A stretch of 64,000 nucleotides of DNA from assembly GCA_025345505.1 (NCBI GenBank), contig JANVCC010000020.1, forward strand, positions 50,262,401 through 50,326,400, read 5' to 3'. The stretch is from Todiramphus chloris collaris. Lineage: Eukaryota; Chordata; Aves; Coraciiformes; Alcedinidae. The position numbers and the translations under genes are program-made. Shown here one piece after another: positions 41,721 to 54,593 of the stretch. How positions within the stretch are numbered: position 1 is the stretch's first letter; each line of letters starts with the position of its first letter. The notes beneath the pieces are model-generated. The model ran no database searches. It saw nothing but the letters and a program-made list of their open reading frames with translations, and had not been told where the DNA came from.

Positions 41721-44700
41721 CTACCTTCTACCATGGCTTCTACCCATGTCCCAACTACCAGTTCATCCCACACTGCATGGAAATCAATAGAATCCCTTGA
41801 CATACTTCCCCTGACTGTGCCTTCCTCTTCTGCTACTCTGCACATCTGGTCAGCAAAGAGGTCCTTTGAGATTCCCTACTTGGTGAGAAAGCATTTGATC
41901 TGCATCTCATTTTGCTGCAGAACTGAGTGTAGGTGTTTTCTCATTGCCAACCACCCCTCATCCCTCCCAGAGGGACATTCACGTCTCCTGAGGTCACTCT
42001 GTGCAGTGAATTCTCAGACACTGCTGTCAGTCTGAGCATTTATCACTAACAACAATATTTCCTGAAGACTGAAGAGAGAAGGTAAACCAGACCACTGGAT
42101 GAGTACACACAGATCCACTGTGATGAATCAGAAAAACATGTACTCATCAAATATGTCAGGTCTCACAGTAACAACGTCTTTTAAACAAAAAAAACCCCAA
42201 CCACAACTCTTGGAGTCTATATCTGGCATTCCTTTGCATTCATGGAGAGCAGAAAAACCTTCTAGTACTGACTGGGTCTGGATTCAGATAAACCATTGGA
42301 TTTGTCCTAAGAGGGGTAGCTTTTACAGTCTTCAGTTATATTCTAGCCTACAGTATTTTGTCCCAGAGCTGGCAGCCCACCAAGACTGCTGCAGAGTCTG
42401 AACACGAGCTGCCTTTCTCAGGCTGCACACATGCATTGTGCAGATGGAGATGCTGAGGGGAAAGCAGCTGCAGCAAAAGCAGAAAGGTTGCACTGCTTGA
42501 CACTCACTTAACTTACAAAACCTAACATCAAAAGCAGTCAGATTGCAGTTATAGTTAGTTTCCCTTGCTCTTCCATAAGTATAACAGTTAATAGCTGTAT
42601 TTGTAATTGCTCCCAATCTGAAAATTGACTTTCAAAATTCCAGTCCAGACAGAACTTCCACTGCTGAGTTACAATTTCTGAAATCGTACAAGACATAGGT
42701 GACTGCAACAGAAATTCCTGCCTTGACCCAAGAAGGCCAGGATCACAGCTTATAAATATCTTCCAGGTGACAGTACATGAGAAGATTGTGAATTATTAAT
42801 AATTTTAAACAGATATTTGGAGAGAGTGCATTCACTTACAGGTAGTAAGGGATGAAAATATTTATAGCAGAGAGAACTTCCTGGACAGAAATTTGTGTAT
42901 CTGTGAGGAGCTCAGCAATGAGAGAAACTCATTGCTATCAGTGCTCTGCCCACAGCCCAGATATGGCACTGTACCACTGGGCCTGTTTCCCCTCACTCAG
43001 CTGACATAAAGGATGCCTATGGGCAGTGACATTGGGTCCTTCATGACCAAACCACAGCTCAGACTTAAAACCCAACGGGGCTAAAGTACAAAAGAAGAGC
43101 TGGACATAACCTGCAAAAGTGTAGGCACAAATACCATTAACCTTGATCATCTTTTGACAAAAGGTATCCAATACATGTGACCAGTAAAAGTCTGCTTTTT
43201 CTTCTCCATATAGAGTAGCAAATTGCATCTCCTGCCATTTCCAACACATGAAGAAACTGAAAGTGCTGGAGACTGAAGATGCATATCTGCTGCTCATTTC
43301 TTACATCAGTCAAGTAAGCAGCACCCTAAGTCAATCTGCCATTGCATTTGCAGGCTGATGAAAGAACACAAAAATAAGGGGACTGACTCCGGGGTGAGGG
43401 TTATCACCCATGTCCCTGATAAACACCGCAGTGCCTCGCTGCTGCTGTTGGACATTTTGACCTATGCAAATGTTCTGCAACATATTTATCTTCAGTGCAT
43501 GCTCGCACACAAATGCATGACTCATGCTTACTTGTGCTGCATAACTTGCAGAGTGTTGGCACCTCCCAGCCTTGAGGAAAACATAAAAGATCTCATTTTC
43601 TTTTAGTGTCTTAACAGGTTCCTTGTACTTCTTTGCAGCTTTTTCAGCTGCAAACTGCAACACAACAGCCTTCAGCAGTAGCACAACAGCCTCCGGGCCC
43701 AGTCCAACTCTACCATTTCCTTCAAAATTTTCCACGCAGTGCTTCACGCTGTCAGCTTACATCTGCATCCCCATCATGATGCAGTGGGCAGGAGGGAATG
43801 GCTGGGGTAACATTTCTAGCCACCCTCAGCTTTCCAAGCAGCTCTGACACTGTTTATTTCACTGCTGCTTCAGTGTTTCTCTCCTGTTTGAGAGTCTCAG
43901 CACATGATGCTCTACTTTGGCTAATTAATTTTTAAAGAAGCTGTGTATATTAATGCAAATTCTATTAGTGATGCCTCTTGGCAGCCCATGTATAAATACA
44001 ATGCCAGTAGCATGACAACACTTGACAGTCTCCACATTGGTAAATTACATATATTATTATATTATGCCCCTTTTAATGCTTTTAAGATTCATCCTTAAAA
44101 TAAGCTTGAATTGTTAGTATGCTTGTACTAAAGCACAAAAATATTCCTTCTTAATTTAGCAAAGCGTATGTTCCTATTAGAACTATAGATGCCAGATAAA
44201 GACTGGCACACACAGTGTATAGTGTGAAATGGCATAGCTGTGTTGCTTTCAGTGGGCTTGCAGAGACTGCTATCAACTGAGGCTCTGACTTGTCATTCCT
44301 TTGCAGCCATACCTTGATATTCCACATTTGATCATCATCATCAAGGGGCAATCACATTTGAAAGCAAGCCCAACTACTCTGCAAATTGTTATGGTGATAG
44401 AAGTTCAGCAATCAGTTGTGTACAGGTCACTAGAGAGGGACAAAGGGAGATAGTTTGCAAGTGCAAATCACTTCTTGGGAGAAGTTATAATGCAAAGTTC
44501 AGTGGCAGGATTATCTGAGTTAGATTCACCCTTTTCACATTAAAGGAGAAAAATCTGCTGACAAATTATATTCCACAATACATAAATCGTGCTGACTGCT
44601 CACAATCCAGCAGGAGTTGTATTCAGGAAGGGCGCTGTGCAAGGTTCAAGCATAGATGCTCAGAAGAATGAGGTATTGTGGAGACACAACTAAACATTAT

Positions 44701-47700
44701 GCCAGAGCATATGTGAAGGGAAGATTTTCAGGACCACCTTTGTGGGACCAGCAGGACTGAAAGCCTGGGATGGAACAAGAAGCAAGAGGGAAAGGAAAGG
44801 GAGAAGGAAAAGAGGCAGTCCTGGAACAGATGGGGACACAACTGGTCCAAGACAGATCAGGTACACAGGACCCTTTAACCTGCAGGGTCATATTAGATCC
44901 TGCAGTGGAAACAGGGTGGCAAAAATCAAGCCGTAGCCACAAATCCCCCCTCTGCCCTCACGTACTTGGCCCATGTATTCAATAGTTTACTGTTCTGCTA
45001 GTCTGTAATAGCAAGTAAAACTAACCAAAAGGTCTCAGACCTTCATAGGTGTTAAATGCAATGCCACACAACGAGGCTTACTGATTTCTAGTTCCCTCCC
45101 ATCCTTCCTTATTTTTTTTAAGGGCACACACAGAGAAGACATGGCAACAACCTGGCAGTTAAACTCTCAGAAGCTGGGATGCACCAGAAACAAGGCTGCA
45201 CAGGTAACCTTAACTCAGCCCTCTTAACATTATAACAAAGAGTTCTACGGCTGCAGTCTTGTCTTGGTCACCGCTCCCTGTTTCACTATTAAGGAGGAAC
45301 AATGTAGTGGGAGCTGATGTTTTGCTCTGGCAAATGATGATTGTCATCTCCTACCTTTGACTTGGTAACCTTAGCATCCCTTCAAATAAAAGGGGCAGAT
45401 CCACTGATAAGGTCAAGCTGGTCTCTGCCCCTCGGGTATTTCTTGCTGCTCAGATGAGTTCACCTGGGTAAACTGTGTAGCAGAAGGGAAAAAAGGCTGG
45501 CTGACAAAACCCGCTCAAAAGACTTTGCCCTCATGCAAACAATTTGTGACTGGCTAGCATTTTGCCCGTGTCAGGAGTCAGCAAGGTAAAATAGGTCAAC
45601 TCAGCTTTATGACTGAGTCCTACTACAGATGGAACCTTCTGAAAATGTAGCTGCCTGCAGACATCTTGGGTTTTGCACATCATATTTTTCCTTCCCTTTG
45701 CAGTGCGTCAGCTGTGACGAATAATGTTTTCAAACACCATAACGCTTCAGCTAGTGCACGTACACTGTGTCACTGTGGAGACAGATTGTTTTCCAGCAGG
45801 CAAGTTTCTAGGAATAGCCACTTCTGCCCATCTCTACCTGCACCTTCTCCATCACCTTCTTCATTGAGAAAGTTAAACAAAATATGTCCTTTGACATGTA
45901 ATCATACAGCAAAACAGCATGCCTCTCTCTCATGCTGGCTCACAGAAGATGAGCACCAAGAGGCCTAGTCATTGCTTGGTGGATCACACCCCTGAAAAGC
46001 CCTAATATTGCCTGTAATTCATGCCAGTGACTTCTCTTGTATGAGCTATGCAAGAAGTATGGTGCAACTGTTGGAGTAAACCTATCATAACACTGTGCTG
46101 CAGTGAAGTTGGAAGAGGCTTATGGTCTCAGGCAGCTGTCTGCTCTCCCCTTAAATATGGTTGCTTTCAGACCCTTGTTTCCATCAGCTAAGGTCTTCAA
46201 AGCAGCTTGGGGGTAAGTTGCAGCTAAGAAAAGGCTGGGCAAGGTGCAAGGGAACCAGTCATCACTTAGGGCTTGTGAATGGCTCTCCCAATTTCTTTGA
46301 GCCTCAGTTCCCTATTTGATAAATGCAGGTATTTTGTTTCAGGTCAGATGACTTGTTCAACCCCAGATAGCTTTCCTCAAGTCCTCCCTAACTCATAGCC
46401 TTGTTCATCCAGAAAATAGAAGGAAGGGAGGGGGAATAAAATTCGCATTGGCACAACTCTGCCTTGGACTACCATATGCTACTCTGAATCTCCCTCTTGT
46501 CCTCTGAATAACCAATTTTTGTCTTCTGCTCTCCCATATGAAGAGATCAAAACGACAGACATCCATACTTTTCTCAACCATAACATCTGACAGTTCAAAT
46601 GGCAGCACCATGGCTCTTCCCCCACCCTGACAGTTTTGAAGCAGACCACGTTTCTTTCCCACTCACTAAGATTTGATTGGTGGTGAAAGAGACTTTGGCA
46701 AAATGTCCTATTCTGAGGCACACTGCACATACGGGATATCAATGGCAATAATCCCATTCATAATGTCAGAAACTAAAGAGAGATTTAATCGTATGATATT
46801 TGAAGACTTAATGAGAACAAATTTCCTTTTTTAACTTGATTTTGGGATTTCCTGTAACTGAAATAACAATCTTCAAATTATCCTTTCCTGTTGGAAAGAA
46901 CATTTTGCTGCACAAAACATACAGTGATGCTTCAAAGTAGTTCTTACCTGCCTCTTAGGAACAAAAGGTCACCACAAGAGAAAACGCAGGAAGCAAAACT
47001 TGCACGTTGCAAGGATCAAATGTAGGTCAAATCTTGCCTTCTTTGAATTTTTCCTCTACACTGAACAAAGAGGTTAATTCCATTCCAGGCCAGACCACGC
47101 TGGGTGGCAGAGCAGCTCCTCTCCACCTCTGTGGTCCTTCCTAGGCTGCAGTTCAAATCACGTCCAAGAACCTGCAGTCAACAATGTAGCACAAGTATTA
47201 AAAAGATCTCAGCCTAAACTGGATTTTCCTCATCTGTGGGAGTGTTTCTGCATTCTTCTTCCTAGATAAATAGATAGGGTAGTTTTATCCTAGATAATAG
47301 TACCAACATGCTCATACATTAACTGAAGCTAACTGGGACACCAGACCTCTGATTACAGCTCACACATTGCATTGCAAGATGATGCAGGTACAATTCCCCA
47401 TGGGTCCCAGAAAAGCCAGCTCTAACATCGGTTCAGTGACCTTGCCTTCTGCAGACCCTGCTCTGTTCCTGTGATGGACCAGGCTTTTGACACTACAGCA
47501 ATGGACTTTAGAGACTCACTAAATGCAACTCCTGCACCTCCATACAGAGAGGGGTTGAGGCTTTAGCAGCTGCAGTCAGGAACACTTGTCAATAGCTCAT
47601 TCACAAAGACCAAGAAGTAGGGGGAAGCGTCCATTAACACCAAAATAAGCTGGTGTCAACTCTGGCTTCTTAAAATGCAGGTGAGCCTTGAAGCCTTGAA

Positions 47701-47750
47701 AGTGGTGTATGGGGGGAAAAGTCTTCAAAAGGTCTGATCCAATCCTCCAG

Positions 47751-47775
47751 TCTTTGTAAGAAACTCTTACAAAGA
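47751..47775. repeat. Perfect 11-bp inverted repeat
   Basis: The arms TCTTTGTAAGA (47751-47761) and TCTTACAAAGA (47765-47775) are exact reverse complements separated by three bases. The hairpin is too short for a miRNA precursor and is not followed by a T run. Confidence 0.8.
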
Positions 47776-48868
47776 GAGGTCAGCAAACTGCAGCTACAAT
47801 GGTGCAGGGGAAAAGGGTTTGTTCTTTAGCAGAAGGCAGCAAATGAGAAGAAGGTTCCTGGCGGGAAAGAATACAAGACTTCATCAAACCCAGCATTAAA
47901 TCTCGAGACAGTTAGAGGTAACTGTTTGAAAACAAAAGCAAAGAAAAAGTAAGTTCTCTGGAGGCCAGCTGCGACTTCAGGGCAGGAAGACTCATGATTT
48001 TCCAGGAAAGATTTTTCCTAGGAGGGACAGATCTAAGGAGAAGATAGACCAGCTATGTGAAAGCTCATCATCCCCTTGGTTACATCTTGCAGGTGTCTCA
48101 CATTCTCTGGCAGTTAATCTTGGTATCAAGTTACTCTAGGGGTATGAACCTGTTGCTGCCAGCCCTCAGCTGACTGTGTTATCAGCAAGTCAGTGAAGGT
48201 CTCTACACACCATGTTCATTACCAGACATGATACAAGAGGCAGAGAGGAAGCAATTTATTCTTCAGGTCAAATCTTGACTATGTTAAGGCAAAACTGTGT
48301 CCTAACTTGTTACAGGAGAAAATTTGGAACAGGACCCACTGAAAACCAAGCAAAGTTGGGGAAGTTTGTATCACCAAGTTAATTTTCAAGATGTCATCCC
48401 TTGACACTTCATTTTGCACACTTCAGCAGGTTGTTTTTGCATGTGCCATGGCTAGCACTGCATTTCCCCACTCCTCTTGCATTCACTTCTTTGTGGCTTG
48501 CTTCTTCCCAAACACCCTCAGTATGAACCCTAGACAATGGTGGCTCAATATAGCAGCAGAACTATTCACTCTCAAAGTGCTGATGGCCAGACAGGGAAAC
48601 CCCTTCCTCCAGTTGCTTTTTATTTCATACTTTGAGGAGATGAGGTGAGTTTCTTCATTCTGCCAAGACACTCTGCTCAATCCTTGCTGAGCTTTCCTGA
48701 GTGTCCCTGAGTGTCTGTCAGCAGAAACGTCTCTTGAAGCACAGCTTACAGATTGCTGCACAAAAATAGTTTATTTGCTCACAGTGCCAGGGATGCAGCA
48801 TTACGGATGCTTTCAAGTCACTCAAAGTATAATATGACTACAATATGAGCTACTGGAGCAGAAAGCCT

Positions 48869-48919
48869 GAAAGGGGGAAGGGAGATGGGGAGGGGGGAAA
48901 AAAAAAAAAAAAAAGAGAG
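48869..48919. repeat. Purine-rich tract with long A run
   Basis: A G/A-only stretch broken by a single T, passing into about 17 consecutive A and then GAGAG. Confidence 0.85.
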
Positions 48920-50470
48920 TAGTATTTTTCAGGCAGTCCTTAATGCTGTAAGATTTGTGATTGTTTTGTTTTCTAATATGACATGGTAAGCTGCTTAGGA
49001 GCACAGAGTAACAAACAGTTGCTGTGTGGATCACTTTATTAATGAAGTATTGATAAAGCCAAAACTAAAACTGCATTAGTAAAGCCCAAATGACAAATGT
49101 TACTTTGCATTTATAGTGCAACCTTAAGCCTGAAGATCTTTCATGACTTAGTCACTTGCAAAATTGCTTTTGAGGAAGGTTCTGGATACTCTGTGAAATC
49201 CCCAAAGATCACAAATTAGGGCTGCCTACATCACAAAATTATGCTCATCAACTGAGTCAGCACTGGAACAAGATTAGCAGTAACAAGACTTGATAGACAA
49301 TAAAAAGACAAATTTAAGGTACAACAAAACATTCATCATAATGCAAATGTACTGTGCAGCAGTTGCCACTAGAAAAATTACTACAGTGTGTAGTTAATAG
49401 CTAATTTTCAAAAATATGTTTTGCAGCAACTTTGAACACTCAAATGAAAAGTGGGTGTTGTGGAAGCGAAAGGGTTCTGAGCCAAATTTTGCTCTCAGCT
49501 AGATGTGCTGTTATTGTAGCTCCAAATGAGATTTGGTCTTAGAGCTGAGAATCACATCAGTAGCATGCAATTATTTTTTTTTAAACTAAAATAATGTTGA
49601 TTCAGAGCTTAGTGGAGGAGTCAAATTATGCAAAAAGAATGCCACAAATTTTTAGGGTAGTTTTTTTGTTTGTGTGGTTTTTTGTTTTGGTTGGTTGTTT
49701 TTGGTTTGGTTTTTTAACACCTGTATCTTTGTAGCTGTCAAACTTTTAGAAACTAAAACTCAGGTCAAATTCAGCAGTGCCTCCTTCCCTAAGCAGCCCA
49801 CTACATCACTCCGTCACACACTTGCTATTCAGCCTCCTTTCTCCAAAGACATTCTATGGTTTCGTAGCATTTTACTCCAATTTTAGACATGGCCACTGAG
49901 AATCAGTTCCCCAGACTTTCTCTGGCAGAGCTAAATATGTTGGTGATATAGGAAAACCAGCACCATAGGGTAGTTGTTTGATCTCTAAGCAGAAGCTAAC
50001 AATTTTTGAAACCTCATGAGCTTCACCTGTCTAGAAAATTTCCTTTTCCTCCCAGACACTGCAAACTTGTCTGTGCATTGCACATGTCCCCAGCATCCAG
50101 GATAAGGAAATTTTGGAGATTTTTTCTAGACTGACACTAATTCCTCACACATTACCCTGAATCTGCAGTGTCACTGAAAGATGATCAGGGATAGAAATTC
50201 CCCTACCAAGTACATTACCAGACTTTGATACTCAGACATCAGTAGGGATTTTTCTGTCCATTTCCTGGAGTAACCTGGAGTTTCCTGGAGGACCCCCAAC
50301 TACAGCCCCTATATTTGCCCATAACCTCAGGTGCATATATAGATAACATGGCTCAACAGCTAGTTACATGAGCCTGACATATCATATTAACAGTCTGTTT
50401 TTAAAAGCACCTGACATCTTGGACTAATTCTGCAGGCCAGTAATTCTTGTTCAATTTATTTATGACATTT

Positions 50471-50967
50471 ATAGAATCATAGAATGCTTTGGGTTGGAAG
50501 GGACCTTAAAGACCATCTAGTTCCAACCCCCCAGCCACAGGCTAGATCAGGTTGCTCAAAGCCCCATCCAACCTGGCTTTGAACACTTCCAGGGTAGAGC
50601 CATCCACAACTTCTCTGGGCAACCTGTTCTAGTGTGTCACCATCCTCATAGTAAAGAATTTCTTCCTACTATCTAGTCTAAATCTACCCTCTTTCAGTTT
50701 GAAACCGTTATCCCTCATCCTCTCACTACCTTCCCTGGTAAAGTCCCTCCCCATTTTTTCTGCAGGACTCCTTTGATGTTCTGGAAGGCCACAATATGGT
50801 CTCCTTGGAGCCTTCTCTTCTCCAGGCTGAACAACCCCAACTCTCAAGGATGCCTGTCCTCATATGGGAGGTTCTCCAGCCTCCTGATCATCTTTGTGGC
50901 CCTCTTCTGGACCTGTTTGAGCAGGTCCATGTCTTTCTTACACTGGGGGACCTGGAGCTGAATACAG
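50471..50967 (-). mobile_element. 5'-truncated CR1 fragment
   Basis: The plus strand starts ATAGAATCATAGAATGCTTT, GGGTTGGAAGGGACCTTAAA, TTCCAACCCCC, the reverse complement of a CR1 3' end. The minus strand encodes pieces of the ORF2 tail (frame 50629-50847, with KEGRFRLDSRKKFFTMR). The subfamily has the more common avian tail, unlike the copy at 1-3352. Confidence 0.93.
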
Positions 50968-52346
50968 GATGTAAGGGTTCAGTCTTTCATGAGACACAAC
51001 AAAGGGTTTATTCTGACCTGCCACATGGTACCAACAAGGGATGAACTGATACCTAGGTGTGGTGTGCTCTGTGCATAGCACCTTGGTGTGCACTAGATGC
51101 ATCTATAGCAAAAAAAAAAAAGGACTGAAAGAGAGGCATGAGGATTGGGAGAGAGAGCCTGACTTCCCTGTGCAAGATGCTAGCTCTGCTTACTTTCTTC
51201 ATGCTGTGCAACTGTTTGCTAAAGGAAATAATTTCAGCAAGATGCTTCCCTTCCTTTGTGAAATTACTCTTTAAATGCTGTTTTTCCATCTGGTGCACAG
51301 CTCCAGATTTTAAGATATTTACGGACCTGTCTCCTAACAATTTCAAATAGATGTCTGACATGCTTTAAAAATTCAATTCCTTTGTCATCACATGTAACAA
51401 TACACAAATTTAACCCTTGATTTTTAGGCTGGAGGAGTAGGATTATAGAAGTAATCAGAGTGATTTAAGAACAGACAGACAACTTGACCTTGAAACAAGA
51501 TGTAAATCTTGATCTGAAAGGGAGGTTATTGATCACATCTATGTCACACACATGAGAATAACCACCATGCATTACACCAGAGACTTAACTGGTTTGTAAT
51601 AGATTCGCAAGTGCAAAAGCAACCAAAATTAACATTTTCTCACAACACATCTGCTTCAGTAAAGGGCTTACTTTACACAAACTCACCACTAACATCTGGC
51701 TGCCAGGAGCTTGGCAGGGAGCCCTACAAGAGGTCCATACTTCCACGCCATCTAACCAATGCCTCCTCTATTGAGTGAAATGAAAAACAGCCTCTGCAAG
51801 GATTTTTTTCCTATAGGAAACTGCTCCAGAGATACAGTTATGATGGCATGGGCATCAGGCTTAACACCACGAGGGCAAGGCAGAAAGAGCTATACAGTCT
51901 AATGCAGGCAGCACACTGATCCTCATCAAGACCCCTAGACCTTCACTACTCATCATCTTCATTTCAGTCCCCTGACAAGTCACAGATAAGAAAGATACCT
52001 TTACCATAAAAAACGTCCTTGATAAGACTTTGCGGATGGCTACTTGCATATTTTCTCTTTATTAATAACTTGAAAATACTGCACATCTGCTACAGGAACT
52101 CTAAGAGTTTAACTTTCTTGGATTATTAATTTTAAAACCAGCTTTTTTGAAAATCCACTTATTTTTCACACTCACACCATATTTATACACCCATTCTCAT
52201 TTTTATAGAATTCTTCAGATTCTGTAATTTGAAGAAAGTTATTTTAAAGATATTCTAAAAATGAAACATTTCTTGAGTCATCTATGCATAAAGTGCTTTC
52301 ACTATCATGAGTCTATCCACTGAGGACTCCAAGGAAACCAAACCTG
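50968..52346. other. Intergenic DNA
   Basis: No recognisable gene or repeat; a run of about 12 A near 51109-51121 and short open frames only. Confidence 0.55.
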
Positions 52347-52600
52347 AAATCACAGAATCACAGAATTGTTTTGCTTGGAAGAGACCTTTAAGATCATTGA
52401 GTCCAACTGTTAACCCAGCACTGCCAGGGAACCATTAAAGCACTGAAACCCCTCTAGGAATGAAGACTTCACCACTGCCCTGGGCAGCCTGGGCCAAGGT
52501 TTGACAACCCTTTCTATGAAGAAATTTTTCCTCATGTTCAATCTAAACCTCCTCTTGTGCAGCATAAGGCCATTTCCTCTTGTCCTATCACTTGTTATGA
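52347..52600 (-). mobile_element. Old CR1 3'-end fragment
   Basis: The plus strand reads CACAGAATCACAGAATTGTT, then GAGTCCAACTGTTAACCCAG, CACCACTGCCCTGGGCAGCC and GAAGAAATTTTTCCTCATG, the reverse complement of a CR1 tail. It resembles the copy at 16119. Confidence 0.9.
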
Positions 52601-53352
52601 GGCAAAGTCCTTGGAATCCTCAGTTCTGGCATTTCCAGAAATCCCAAGACTGTAAAATGTAGGTTTCCATCACATCTAATGAGCTCTGTCACACAAGGGT
52701 TGCAGCTGCCCCTGTTGTGGATTTTTGATCCATGCTACCAGATAGCCTCGACCTCCAGATAAATGCAGAAAGGTGCACCGGAGCCAGCAGCTCTCGGGTG
52801 ATACACTGCTTTTGAGATAGCCACTGCCAGTCTAGCCTTGGCCTTAGGTCAGCCTCCATGGGCAGGTCAAGGTGGCCGTCAGAAGCAATCAGAACAAGGA
52901 CAACCAGAAAAAGATCCTTTGCCACTTCCTCTAGGGCAATACTTGGGTCGTGCCAGGTCACCATGAGTGATGCAGCTTCCAAGCAGGGGGTAAAAAGGAA
53001 AGGACAGAGAAAGACTGGGAAGGACCCTTGTGCATCAACCTTTGTGCATCCTTTCTTTCCAGCACAGCATCCCTCAGGTGGAGACATGTGTCCTTTCTCA
53101 TGTCCCAGCCTCTGAATCAGGGTGAAAACACCCTCAGGGTGCAACTGGTGGAAGGGACCTTCTGAAGCTCCTTCCACTCTGCAATCCCCTGTGCCCACTT
53201 TGCTACAAGTCCCTGATAGAGAGTGAGGGAGGGACAAGCTCACTGCAGCAACACCACCCGGATCTGCTGCAGGGGTGCCTTGCCCTCTCCAAGCAGGCAG
53301 GTGTGATGCACAAGCATATAGCAAAGAATGCCCATTTTGGGGTATTTTTCAG
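52601..53352. other. Segment upstream of the SRCR remnants with a 211-codon minus-strand open frame
   Basis: GC-richer than its surroundings. The minus strand is open over 52689-53324 (211 codons), with a hydrophobic stretch DLFLVVLVLIASD, but I recognise no family. The plus strand may hold leader or intron sequence of the SRCR pseudogene that follows. A faint SRCR-start-like stretch (LDLQINAERCTG, near 52750) is too weak to call. Confidence 0.35.
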
Positions 53353-53666
53353 GCTTGGGGGTTTTCAGCATCCCCAAGCTTTGCCTGGTGAGTGGTTTGA
53401 GCAAGCATGCCAGGAGGCTCAAGGTGTTTTATAACAATGAGTGAGGGATGGGAGAGCTAGGACCTGAGCAATGCAGCCATGGTCTGATGACAGCTGGGCT
53501 GCAGGAAGGCCTTTGCCGCCCTTGGCTCGGTTTGAGTGGGGAACCAGCTCCATCTGTCTGGACAATGTGAGCTGTACAGGGGATGAAACCGACTTCTTCC
53601 ACTGCCAAGCCAAGATATGGGGCATCCATGACAGCCACCATGGGGACACTGGCGTGGTGTGCTCAA
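53353..53666 (+). pseudogene. Decayed SRCR-domain exon, first of two
   Basis: SRCR domains are about 100-residue, disulphide-rich extracellular modules of scavenger receptors and secreted pattern-binding proteins, usually one per phase 1-1 exon. Here the acceptor TATTTTTCAG ends at 53352 and a GT donor begins at 53667 (CTCAA|GTGAGA), giving 314 nt. Successive frames give PKLCLVSGLSKHARRLKVFY, then DLSNAAMV followed by two stops where Cys-Arg is expected, QLGCRKA, and finally LDNVSCTGDETDFFHC, IWGIHD and GDTGVVCS. The order and spacing match a whole SRCR domain. Disabling changes: a stop after FYNNE, a Trp-to-stop change before DLSN, the TGA TGA pair, and frameshifts. It is non-functional. Confidence 0.87.
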
Positions 53667-53889
53667 GTGAGAGCCAGGATGGGGCTGGCTGGAGGCAGAG
53701 ATCCTGCTGGTGCCTGGGGATGGGCAGATGGCCCCCTTTGGAGAAGATGCCATGTACAGGGCTGGCACAGGGGCTTCTTGCACTTCTCGCCTGGTTGTAT
53801 CTCCTGGACCTTCACCTCGAGGCCAAGAGGTCCTGTGCCTGGGTTGAGGCAATCCCTGGTGTCAGTGCAGGGATGAAAGGATCACAGCA

Positions 53890-54381
53890 GCCCTGCAGAG
53901 GAGGACTTGGGGGTGTGGGGGGTGAGAAGCTGGAGCTGAGCTCCATGCGCTCACAGCCCAGGAGGCAGCACCCTGGGCTGCATCCTCAGTACTGTGGGCA
54001 GCAGAGCGAGGGGGGCATCCTGTCCCTTTACTCTCAGTGCTCCGGAGAGACCCTCCTGCAGCATGGGGTCCATCTCTGGAGTCCTCAGAAGAACAGAGAC
54101 TTTTTACCAAGGCCTGTGGTGATGAGACAATGTGCAAAGGTTTTAAACTGAAAGAGAGTACATTTAGATTGGACATAAGGAAGAAATTTTTTTACGTTGA
54201 GGTTGCTGAGACACTGGAACAGGTTGTCCAGAGAAGTTGTGAATGCCCCATCATTGCAAGTCTTCAAGATCAGGTTGAACGGGGCTTTGAGCAACCTGGT
54301 CTAGGGGAAGATGTCCCTGCCCACAGAAGGGGAACTGGACTAGATTGTCTTTAAAGGTCCATTCAAACTCAAACCGATCAT
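53890..54381 (+). mobile_element. CR1 fragment with internal deletion, in the SRCR intron
   Basis: Plus-strand CR1. The 5' part matches the ORF2 region encoding EEDLGV...GEKLEL... and SQPRRQHPGLHPQ-like pieces (GAGGAGGACTTGGGGGTG, then TGGAGTCCTCAGAAGAACAG). It then jumps to the 3' tail (TTTTACCAAGGCCTGTGGTG, RLDIRKKFF, EQVVQRSCE). It ends near 54381 with a diverged TTCAAACTCAAACC block. The roughly 150-200 bp normally between these parts are missing. It lies in the intron between the two SRCR exons. Confidence 0.85.
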
Positions 54382-54593
54382 CACCCCTGGGGTTTTGTCC
54401 CCCTGGTAAAACAGCAGTTCCCATCCACATCAATGTCATTTGTAACCGACATTGCAATGCACAAATGCTGGCCCTGCCCCACTCCTCCCTGGAGGCACCT
54501 GGGACACTGCAGGTGGGGGTTGGCCCAGGGATGTAGCCAGGCTTTCCAGCCTTGACTTCCTTCTTCCACCTCTTCCTCTCTCCACAAACACAG

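Larger units (their letters stand above)
41721..50470. other. Intergenic DNA
   Basis: AT-rich sequence with no recognised gene. It contains a polypurine tract (about 44779-44818), a purine-rich stretch ending in a long A run (about 48869-48919) and a T/G-rich stretch (about 49660-49716). Perfect inverted repeats occur at 42914-42936 (9-bp arms) and 47751-47775 (11-bp arms). A 138-codon minus-strand frame (43331-43747) is the longest open frame and is unidentified. Confidence 0.55.

Noticed and set aside
53457-53852. 131-codon minus-strand frame
   Set aside because: It is largely antisense to the first SRCR exon. The plus strand carries the recognisable domain.
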